Source: an uncultured Collinsella sp. (lineage in GTDB: Bacteria; Actinomycetota; Coriobacteriia; Coriobacteriales; Coriobacteriaceae). From it: a stretch of 57,061 bases of DNA. The stretch is from assembly GCA_900543845.1 (NCBI GenBank), contig UQTD01000003.1:1-57061 (forward strand), in the 5' to 3' direction. Below are positions 23,277 to 30,213 of the stretch, piece after piece; within the stretch, counting starts at the first letter, position 1; each line of letters starts with the position of its first letter. A program made the translations under genes and the position numbers. A model generated the notes under the pieces. That model saw only the letters and a list, made by a program, of their open reading frames with translations, was not told the DNA's origin and ran no database searches.

Positions 23277-24695
23277 CTATCGATCGGCGAGTGGCTTGTA
23301 CTCCAGCGGCTCGATAACCGGGCGGTAGGCGGGGCGGATGATGCGGTGCGCGCAGAAGAGCTCTTCCATGCGGTGCGCCGACCAGCCTGCCATGCGGGCG
23401 ACGGCGAATAGCGGCGTAAAGAGCGTCTCGGGCACGCCGAGCATCTTGTAGATAAAGCCCGTGTACAGGTCGATGTTGGCACAGATGGGCTTGGTCATGC
23501 CGTGGTCGCGCATCACTTGCGGGGCCAGGCGCTCAATGCGCTCGATGAGTGCGAATTCTTCGCCCAAGTCCTTCTTGGCTGCCAGCGAGCGCGCGTAACG
23601 GCGGCAGACCTCGGCGCGTGGGTCGCTCAGCGTGTAGACGGCGTGGCCCATGCCGTAGATGAGGCCCGTGCCGTCGAAGGCCTGCTTGTCGAGGATCTTG
23701 CCCAGGTAAGCCGCGACCTCGTCCTCGTTTTCCCAGTTGGAAACATGCGCGCGGATGTTCTCGTGCATAGACACGACCTTGGCGTTGGCGCCGCCGTGGC
23801 GCGGGCCCTTGAGCGAGCCGATGGCCGCGGCGTAGGCGGAATACGGGTCGGTGGCCGAGGAGGACAGCACGCGGCAGGCGAACGTGGAGTTGTTGCCGCC
23901 GCCATGCTCGGCATGCAGCATGAGCATCACGTCGAGCAGCATGGCTTCGTCGCGGGTGAATGCCATGCCGCCGCGGAGCACCTGCAGGATGGTCTCGGCG
24001 GTGGAGAGGCCAGGTGTGGGGTGCGGTACATGAACCTCGGAGCCGCGACGCTTGGCGACCGAGGCCATATGCGCGAAGGCGGCGATGCGGGGGAGACGGG
24101 CGAGCATGGAGATGGCGACGTCGATTTCGTGCTCGGGTGTAATGGCGTCGGGCTCGGCGTCGAAGGCGTAGAGCAGCAGCACGGCGCGCTGAAGCACATT
24201 CATGATGCTCGCCGACACCGTGGTCATGGGGAACTCGCGGACGTACTCGTCGCTCAGGTGCCTAAAAGCGCCCAGACGTTCGCAAAAACCGTCAAGCTCT
24301 TCTTTGGTGGGCAGAGAGCCCGTGATGAGCAGGTAGGCGACCTCTTCGTAGCCATAGCGATCCTCGGCCTGGGCGTTGTTGACCAGGTCCTCGATGCTGT
24401 AGCCGCGAAGCGTGAGTTTGCCCTGATCGGGCACGACTTTGCCGTCGACCTTGTTGTAGCCATGCACATCCGAGATGCGGGTAAGGCCCGCGACCACGCC
24501 CGAGCCGTCGGCATTGCGCAGGCCGCGCTTGACGTTGTGCTCTACGAACAAGCCTTCGTCGTACGGGGCGGTCGGCAGACCGTGGTAGAGGTTTTCGCTT
24601 TCGGGCGAAATCTGACGGCTCGCCTCGTAATCCAGAACCAGGCGGCTCAAGTGGTCATCGAAGCGGTAATAGATTTTCTTGGCGTCGTAGGCCAT
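23277..24695 (-). CDS. gltA: Citrate synthase
   Basis: The 472-residue enzyme condenses oxaloacetate and acetyl-CoA. Active-site residues are visible: His in 'HAEHGGGNNSTF', His in 'YGMGHAVYTLSDPRA' and Asp in 'ICANIDLYTGFIYKMLG'. The N-terminal extension of about 40 residues ('KIYYRFDDHLSRLVLDYEAS') is longer than in the E. coli enzyme and resembles the Gram-positive/clostridial-type. The ATG follows GGAGAGGAG on the minus strand. Upstream, 77 bp away, is an ACT-domain gene in the same direction, possibly co-transcribed. Confidence 0.94.
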   Translation of the reverse strand: MAYDAKKIYYRFDDHLSRLVLDYEASRQISPESENLYHGLPTAPYDEGLFVEHNVKRGLRNADGSGVVAGLTRISDVHGYNKVDGKVVPDQGKLTLRGYSIEDLVNNAQAEDRYGYEEVAYLLITGSLPTKEELDGFCERLGAFRHLSDEYVREFPMTTVSASIMNVLQRAVLLLYAFDAEPDAITPEHEIDVAISMLARLPRIAAFAHMASVAKRRGSEVHVPHPTPGLSTAETILQVLRGGMAFTRDEAMLLDVMLMLHAEHGGGNNSTFACRVLSSSATDPYSAYAAAIGSLKGPRHGGANAKVVSMHENIRAHVSNWENEDEVAAYLGKILDKQAFDGTGLIYGMGHAVYTLSDPRAEVCRRYARSLAAKKDLGEEFALIERIERLAPQVMRDHGMTKPICANIDLYTGFIYKMLGVPETLFTPLFAVARMAGWSAHRMEELFCAHRIIRPAYRPVIEPLEYKPLADR

Positions 24696-24772
24696 GCGCG
24701 CTCCTCTCCGGGCCGCATCGGGGTGACTTGCATGGGCATGCGCGCGTCAGGCTATCCCCAGCGGCTTGCTCG

Positions 24773-25060
24773 CTACAGGCGGTACATAAAGTTGAAGACG
24801 TCCTCGCGCTGGATGGACACGTTGACGCCCGAAAGCTCGCCGGCCTCGGCCAGCGCCTTCTGCAGCTCGGCAAAGTCGAGCTTGGACTCGGCGGTATCGG
24901 CCAGCATGGTCATGGTGAAGATGTCTTCGATAATGGACTGCGTGATGTCGCGGATGTCGACGTTGGCCTCGCCTAGGACACGGGTGACGCCGGCGACGAT
25001 GCCGGGGCGGTTCTTGCCAAGGACGGTGATGACGATACGGGAGGACGAGATCTCGGCCAT
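24773..25060 (-). CDS. ACT domain-containing protein, UPF0237 family
   Basis: The 95-residue protein is a single ACT domain: 'RIVITVLGKNRPGIVAGVTR', 'ANVDIRDITQSIIEDIFTMT', ending 'VNFNFMYRL'-like (here 'EDVFNFMYRL'). UPF0237 proteins are small ligand-binding modules often placed before a PFL-like DUF711 gene; here gltA follows instead. Ligand unknown. The start has GAAAGGG upstream on the minus strand. It is the last core gene before the accessory island. Confidence 0.9.
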   Translation of the reverse strand: MAEISSSRIVITVLGKNRPGIVAGVTRVLGEANVDIRDITQSIIEDIFTMTMLADTAESKLDFAELQKALAEAGELSGVNVSIQREDVFNFMYRL

Positions 25061-25241
25061 GGGAAACCCTTTCGCGTGATTGCGGCGCGCGCGGGGCGCT
25101 CCGCTACGGTACAGTGTTCATCATTGTACCTGTCTGGCGCAAAAAAGGCGCGCTCGCTGCGGCGTTACATGCCTGCAACATGAGCGTAAGGGGGAAGGCC
25201 GCACGGGGAAGAGCCGTCTGGCGCGTGTCCGGCTCGTGTTG

Positions 25242-25305
25242 GGTTGATTTCCGATCTCAGCCGAACACATTGAGCGGACAGGCCGTTCCCGCAGTCAGCC
25301 GAACG
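25242..25305. repeat. Left 64-bp direct repeat flanking the accessory island
   Basis: This 64-bp sequence starting GGTTGATTTCCGATCTCAGC recurs at 32455-32518 in the same orientation with three substitutions (61/64). The copies are 7213 bp apart and bracket the integrase remnant, regulator and ABC genes. They could be attachment-site copies or two members of a dispersed intergenic repeat. The rest of 25061-25456 has only short GC-rich hairpins and no gene. Confidence 0.85.
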
Positions 25306-25456
25306 CCTCCGACGGCTGATTCCGAACTGGAAGCGGAGGGCATCCCCGCCCTTCGGTAGGGGATACCGCTCCGCGGCGCATGCCGCGGGCGGCGCCCCTA
25401 TCGGACCACCGTGACCTCAGTTGGGATGGGCCCAGCACTGCCGCGTACTCGGTGAG

Positions 25457-26182
25457 CTAGAGCCAACTGTTCGTCTTCACGTCGCGTATGGCGATATTTC
25501 GGTCGTCCGGCTCGGTGATGCCGTAGCCGAACGCCTGGAGCGTCTCGATGGACTCCTGGATCCTCTGTTGGAACATGGGACCCGGATCGACCCTCGGCCC
25601 GAGGTGCCCGCGCCAAAGGCACGGCGTGGCGCGCAGCATGTTATGGATTTTGGAGATGGGCTCGATGTCGGCGTAGACGTTGAGCGTCGCCATGGCGTCC
25701 TTGTGGCCGAGGATCGATTGGAGCGCCTTGATATCGCCGCCTTGGCGGATCCACTGCGTTTCGAACGTGTGGCGAAGGCCGTGGAACGTGATCAGCTCGT
25801 CGTTGGTGCCCATGAGGCCGTTGGTCTCCGAGAACGTCTTGAACGCCCTGCGGATATAGCTTGTCGTCGCGAAGGTCGCGCCCGGCTCCGACAGGATGTA
25901 GCAGTCCCCGATCTCGACCGCCCCGGTAAGGCCGCGCAAGCGCAGCTTTCCGCAGTCGATCTCGTGGGTCTCCTTCAGGAAGGGGAGTAGGCCGACCGGG
26001 TCGATGGGGATACCCCTGGCGTCATGGGTCTTGGTGTCCTTGATGAACGAACCCATTCCCTTCGCGTACGTCACCGAGTGTCTGATCGAGATCAGGCCCG
26101 TCTCGAAATCCACATCGCACCACCGAAGGCCGCAGACCTCGCCGATTCGCATCCCCGTGTGCAGGGCGAGTACGACCGCCCT
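25457..26182 (-). pseudogene. Tyrosine recombinase (phage integrase), C-terminal remnant
   Basis: About 242 codons of a tyrosine recombinase catalytic domain. Readable residues are Arg I in 'LALHTGMRIGEVCGLRW', 'HGLRHTFET' (HxxR), 'SILGHKD' (His/Trp position) and the nucleophile Tyr in 'TLNVYADIEP'. The N-terminal SAM-like and core-binding domains are missing: reading upstream, the frame runs straight into the TAG stop of the XRE gene (26183-26185). The ATG at 26152 lies inside the catalytic box and is not a plausible native start. The gene was probably truncated by insertion or deletion, so the island is likely no longer self-mobile. Confidence 0.8.
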
Positions 26183-26434
26183 CTAATCCTCGGCGGACCA
26201 ATCGAGTCCGAACTCCTTTCGGGCATCCTCTTCGCTCATGACTTCGAGAAGGTCTCCGGGTTGGCAACGAAGGGCGAGGCATAGCTGCTCGAGTGTGTTG
26301 AAGCGAATGCCGCGAATATGCCCTTTTTTAATACGGGACAGGTTCACGGGCGTGGTTCCAATCCTTTCGGCAAGTTCGTTCGAGGAAATCTTTCGCTCGG
26401 CCATGATCTTGTCGAGGCGAACAATTACGGGCAT
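26183..26434 (-). CDS. XRE-family transcriptional regulator (YozG-like)
   Basis: The 83-residue protein is a single Cro/C1-type helix-turn-helix: 'VRLDKIMAERKISSNELAER', 'IGTTPVNLSRIKKGHIRGIR', 'LEQLCLALRCQPGDLLEV'. Small regulators of this type are commonly paired with a DUF2975 membrane protein, which is exactly the upstream neighbour (9-bp gap, same strand). It probably controls the divergent promoter region at 26957-27091, where a TTAACA/TGTTAA palindrome lies. Its stop codon is in frame with, and directly adjacent to, the integrase remnant. Confidence 0.85.
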   Translation of the reverse strand: MPVIVRLDKIMAERKISSNELAERIGTTPVNLSRIKKGHIRGIRFNTLEQLCLALRCQPGDLLEVMSEEDARKEFGLDWSAED

Positions 26435-26443
26435 GGCGTTTCC

Positions 26444-26956
26444 TTACGCAATCTCGTCGGAGTCGAGGTACAGCTCTCGGGCGTACAAGAAGAGCTGGGA
26501 AAGCATGAACAGGACGATGCCGAGAACCAGAGAGGTCCAATCGAATGATGAAGCGATCTCTTGGGCGCCGACGGCCCCCTCGCCGCCAAACATCGAAACG
26601 GAGGTTTTGAGTGAGCCGGCGTAGAGGCTGGTGGCAGCTTGAACAACGAAGAGAATGCCGAGCACCTTCAAGCATGTCGCAGACCCTTTCTTGAAGGGGT
26701 CTCCGCTCTTGATCGTCCACACGAGAACGGCGCTGAGGATGGTCGTAGCGATACCGATGACGGCAGGGACCAATGTCAAGATCGCAAGGGCTGGATACGC
26801 GGGGGAGTCTGCAATTACAGGGTTGTCGAGCACTTCGATTGCTGGCTTTAAGGAGAACGCCACTTGTGCGATGGCGGTGGCGCAAAGGGTCGCAGAGGCT
26901 ATCGCACATGCGATGCGGAAGGAATGAAGCCGGGGAGTGCGATTGTCGGAACTCAT
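26444..26956 (-). CDS. DUF2975-type membrane protein
   Basis: The 170-residue protein has four predicted TM segments (about 12-32, 52-80, 95-115, 142-162). The N-terminus is basic and a 'KSGDPFKKGS' cytoplasmic loop between TM2 and TM3 is typical of DUF2975. The partner is the XRE regulator encoded just downstream; such pairs are thought to act as membrane-coupled one-component sensors, but the signal is unknown. ATG follows GGAGGTTATT. Divergent from the ABC permease gene. Confidence 0.8.
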   Translation of the reverse strand: MSSDNRTPRLHSFRIACAIASATLCATAIAQVAFSLKPAIEVLDNPVIADSPAYPALAILTLVPAVIGIATTILSAVLVWTIKSGDPFKKGSATCLKVLGILFVVQAATSLYAGSLKTSVSMFGGEGAVGAQEIASSFDWTSLVLGIVLFMLSQLFLYARELYLDSDEIA

Positions 26957-26994
26957 AATAACCTCCGAAGAATTTAAAAAACTCAGGTTACTTT

Positions 26995-27011
26995 TTAACA
27001 GTTTATGTTAA
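26995..27011. promoter_or_regulatory. Candidate operator in the divergent regulator/ABC control region
   Basis: TTAACA-GTTTA-TGTTAA is a perfect 6-bp inverted repeat with 5-bp spacer, in an AT-rich patch. On the minus strand it overlaps a possible promoter (TTAAAA, 16 bp, TAAATT) for the DUF2975-XRE pair, as expected for autorepression. It also lies about 80 bp before the permease start. Confidence 0.45.
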
Positions 27012-27035
27012 ATTGACTTTGCCGGCAAGTAATAA

Positions 27036-27065
27036 GGGCCGAGCATTTTGTTCGGCCCCTCTGTT
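27036..27065 (+). terminator. Terminator-like hairpin before the ABC permease
   Basis: GGGCCGA (27036-27042) pairs with TCGGCCC (27052-27058), followed by CTCTGTT. The tail is weak. If active it would attenuate transcription entering the ABC genes from the divergent region. Confidence 0.4.
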
Positions 27066-27091
27066 CCGACTGGATGAGGTTAAGGTTGGCG

Positions 27092-29314
27092 ATGAATATG
27101 CTCAAAATCTCGAAGGCGATCTTTAGGTCGCTTCTCTCCTCCAGGTCGCTCTGTGTTGTCGTTGTTGCGTTGATGGTTCTTTGTGCTCTGCCCGTCTTCA
27201 GGAGCGCGGCTGGCATCGACGGACGGGTCGAATACCTCGAGTCGGGAATAACCCGTGTTGAGCAGGAATTGTCAGCATCCTATGCGGATGCGCTTGTGAA
27301 TGCGGGGGAGGACGGTGTCTATACCTCTTCATCAAGCATGCCCGCGCTTCTGTACCCTCTTGCCGCGGGACGTCTTATCTTGGCACCGCTCTCTCCCCTA
27401 CTTCCGTTTCTGCAGATATCGGATGGAGAGTACACCTATTATGACGGATCGAAGGAGTACTTGCTATGGGTCGCAACGGCCGTTGCCGTCTCGTTCCTTG
27501 CCGCGCGTCTTAACAAACGTGAAAAGCTCATCATCCAGGCACCGATGGGCGAGCTGGGTAGACTTGTTGCATCGAGCGTATGGGCGAGTGTTTTTGCAAT
27601 GCTTGCCGTCCTCGCCATCAATCTTCCAGGGATAATCGCCGCGCTTGTGAAGAATGGCCCGGGCTCGTCGTTCTATCCGATAGGCTACATTCAATATGCG
27701 ACTCCGGTTATCAAACCGGCTTGGCTGGTGTTCGCGCAGACGGCCATCTTGCAATTCTTGGTGGCAGCGTTCATCTCGCTTGTCGTTCACCTTGCCGTGA
27801 AGATTGCCAATAACCCTACGCTTGGAATCGTGTTCGTATGTGCCCTGATGGGGGTGACGATGGTTCCCGGGTATTACGGAAGATCCATCGCTTTACGTGA
27901 GTTCGCCCTGTTGAATCCCCTTACGTATGCGAACACTGAGTTGACCGTCGGCGCCTATAGCCCGTACCCGACAACGCAGATAGTGAATCTGCCTGGACTT
28001 TGCTTCGAGCGTGGCGCGATTGCCCTCGTATGCGCAATCGGGATCGAGGTGCTGGCAATTAGCCTGCTTTGCGTTGCTGGAAAGAGCGGCTGCGCGTGCC
28101 CGATATCCCCGATTTGTCTTGAGAGAGGTTCCTTCACTGCATCGAGAACGGCAACTCGTTCGAGCGCTTGTGCCTCCGCCGTTGCATACGTAAGAACGAT
28201 GGGGAAACTGCTCCTGCGTTCTCCTACCCTCGCCGTATGCGCGATTGCAATGTCGACGACGATGCTGGCCCCGGCTCTGGTCGAGATGTTTCCTGACGCT
28301 GATAACGTTTCCGCTGTTCGGTATAGGGATGGGGAGCTCCGTTCAATAGATCGGTATCTAGAGCAGAACGCTGCGAATATGGACGTCGAGGGCAAAGCGG
28401 CCCTGGAAGACATGCGGGATGCTCTTTCGGGTTTCGTGTACGCGCCTATGCCTGCGGAGGGGTTTCGAAGCCTTGCGACGTACGAGCGCGCTCGAGGTGA
28501 GCTGGGCGCGGCAGATGCGACTCTCCTGCAATCGATCGGAATCGAGCCGGAGACTCCTTCTCGTGCGGAGGCGCGCGCCCTTCTGCTTGAGTCGATCGCG
28601 AGCTTGCCGGACCCCAAGGTTTACGAGTTAAGTACGAAGATGCCCCCATTAATCCTCCTTTCGTATCTCCAGGCAGCGCTTCCCTCCTTATTTTTGCTGT
28701 TGCCCGTGGTTGTCACATCGCTCGCGTGCACCCACCTGCAGTGTCGTTCCCTTCTGGTTCTCCAGATCCCCGCAACAGCGCATGTGCGTTTTCTGACGGC
28801 TGTTGCGCTGGCTCTCCTGCTTGGCTTGGTGCTGCTTTTGGTGTCGATGGTTCCCGCTGTCGTTGTGTCCGTGATTAAGAACGGTGCGGGTGGATCGGAG
28901 TATCCCGTCGCTCTCATTCGGGCGGGAGCTTCGACAACGTCCACGGTGGGGGAGGCGGTGTTGTGCAGTATTCCGTTGCTGGTCATGGCATACGGCGTGA
29001 TTTCCGTCGTCGCTGCGTTGACAGCAGCGATTAGCCGCACCCCCGTTGTCACCGGAATGGTTTGCGCGGTTCTCTTGGTGTTGGGTTCGTTGAGCGCTCA
29101 TGTTGAAAGCGTGGGCATGGGCGTCGCGCTGCTGGCTCCATTCGCCTCGTTTGATTCCGCTTCCCAGGTGGGGACGATTGGGTTCCTTGGGCGAGGGACG
29201 AACGCGATGCCTTTTGGAGAGGTCGTCGGCGCATCGGGCGCTCTGCTGGTGGTCTTGGGCGCCGTATCTCCGTTGATGGTGCGCCTGAGTGTTCCAAAGA
29301 TCGAAAGGGGATGA
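27092..29314 (+). CDS. Double-length ABC transporter permease (two fused half-units)
   Basis: The protein has 740 aa and two halves of the same plan. Each has an N-terminal TM, an extracytoplasmic segment, then about five TMs. A shared motif occurs once per half: 'LVKNGPGSSFYP' (about 185-196) and 'VIKNGAGGSEYP' (about 594-605), roughly 408 residues apart. The extracytoplasmic loop of half 2 (about 385-510) is Ala/Arg/Glu-rich and helical. ATG 27092 is preferred because TAAGG lies upstream; ATG 27074 has no site. It is coupled to the next gene by overlap at its stop. The ATPase is separate (29320). Export or immunity function is inferred; family not recognised. Confidence 0.75.
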   Translation: MNMLKISKAIFRSLLSSRSLCVVVVALMVLCALPVFRSAAGIDGRVEYLESGITRVEQELSASYADALVNAGEDGVYTSSSSMPALLYPLAAGRLILAPLSPLLPFLQISDGEYTYYDGSKEYLLWVATAVAVSFLAARLNKREKLIIQAPMGELGRLVASSVWASVFAMLAVLAINLPGIIAALVKNGPGSSFYPIGYIQYATPVIKPAWLVFAQTAILQFLVAAFISLVVHLAVKIANNPTLGIVFVCALMGVTMVPGYYGRSIALREFALLNPLTYANTELTVGAYSPYPTTQIVNLPGLCFERGAIALVCAIGIEVLAISLLCVAGKSGCACPISPICLERGSFTASRTATRSSACASAVAYVRTMGKLLLRSPTLAVCAIAMSTTMLAPALVEMFPDADNVSAVRYRDGELRSIDRYLEQNAANMDVEGKAALEDMRDALSGFVYAPMPAEGFRSLATYERARGELGAADATLLQSIGIEPETPSRAEARALLLESIASLPDPKVYELSTKMPPLILLSYLQAALPSLFLLLPVVVTSLACTHLQCRSLLVLQIPATAHVRFLTAVALALLLGLVLLLVSMVPAVVVSVIKNGAGGSEYPVALIRAGASTTSTVGEAVLCSIPLLVMAYGVISVVAALTAAISRTPVVTGMVCAVLLVLGSLSAHVESVGMGVALLAPFASFDSASQVGTIGFLGRGTNAMPFGEVVGASGALLVVLGAVSPLMVRLSVPKIERG

Positions 29315-29319
29315 TCTCG

Positions 29320-30060
29320 ATGATTGACCTTCAAACGCTGACGATCTCTTATGGAAAGAAGGTGCTCGTAGATTCGGTGAACGCTGAGTTTGCCCCGGGT
29401 ACGGTCTACGGTCTCGTCGCTCCGAACGGGCATGGAAAGACGACGTTGCTGCGTGCGATGGCAGGTTTGCCGGGTCCTCGCGTGGACGGGAGCATCGTTC
29501 TGGATGAGGTGCAGGGTACGGGTGCGAGAGAGGTCCGTTCTATGATCTTCTATGCACCTGGTGAGGGGACGCTGCTGTATCCCGGATTGCGTGCGGAAGA
29601 TCACCTCAAGATGGTTTGCGATATGTGGCCGCATGCTCGCGATATCGAAGAGATAGTGGAACAAACGCAGATAGGCGAGTTCGCGAAGATGAGGATCCGC
29701 ACTCTGAGCCAGGGCATGAAGCAGCAGCTTACCCTGGCGATTGCGTATGCGACGGGCGCGCGGTACCTTCTATTAGATGAGCCCATGAACGCGCTCGACC
29801 CCAGCAGGGTGGACTTGCATTCCGAGATTCTCAGGAAGCTGGCCGATTCTGGTACGTGCATCATCATGTCATCCCACATCTTGGATTCGGTCGATAGGCT
29901 GTGCGATGAGATTCTGTTTTTGAAGGATGGGAGGCTCATTAGAAGCATTCCGCAAGATGATGCTGCGCCGAAGTCTCCTGGATCCCATTTCGCAAAGCCT
30001 GCCGGACGCGCCGAGGGTGCGCTAAGCACGTATCGGCGACTCTACGAAAAGGGCGGGTAG
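29320..30060 (+). CDS. ABC transporter ATP-binding protein
   Basis: The 246-residue nucleotide-binding domain has Walker A 'APNGHGKTT' (34-42), signature 'LSQGMKQQ' (129-136), Walker B 'YLLLDEP' (149-155) and H-loop 'MSSH' (173-176). The Q-loop, usually L-P-Q, reads A-P-G ('FYAPGEGTLLYP'), so the usual glutamine is missing. The signature type is that of ABC-2 exporters. ATG 29320 is chosen because AAAGGGG is 9 bp upstream; ATG 29311 would abut the site. Probably energises the double permease. Confidence 0.88.
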   Translation: MIDLQTLTISYGKKVLVDSVNAEFAPGTVYGLVAPNGHGKTTLLRAMAGLPGPRVDGSIVLDEVQGTGAREVRSMIFYAPGEGTLLYPGLRAEDHLKMVCDMWPHARDIEEIVEQTQIGEFAKMRIRTLSQGMKQQLTLAIAYATGARYLLLDEPMNALDPSRVDLHSEILRKLADSGTCIIMSSHILDSVDRLCDEILFLKDGRLIRSIPQDDAAPKSPGSHFAKPAGRAEGALSTYRRLYEKGG

Positions 30061-30062
30061 AA

Positions 30063-30194
30063 ATGCAAGTTAAAAATCTATGTGGCCAATGTGATACCGT
30101 TGAACCCGCATATCGATACCGCTCAGCCATTCGCCTCGCCCCCGTCGCACGTATCTTCATCCGGTCTGTTACTTTTAATCTAAAAATTCTTTGA
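30063..30194 (+). CDS. Possible 43-residue peptide gene in the ABC operon
   Basis: ATG 30063 begins 2 bp after the ATPase stop, with AAAAGGGCGGG upstream. The product starts M-Q-V-K-N-L-C-G-Q-C and ends in a hydrophobic/basic stretch ('RLAPVARIFIRSVTFNLKIL'). It also has 'VEPAY', which recurs near the N-terminus of the mature secreted protein at 32030. The gap 30061-30213 has no other content. It may simply be a chance frame. Confidence 0.25.
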   Translation: MQVKNLCGQCDTVEPAYRYRSAIRLAPVARIFIRSVTFNLKIL

Positions 30195-30213
30195 GGAACG
30201 TAGGTGCTTCTAA

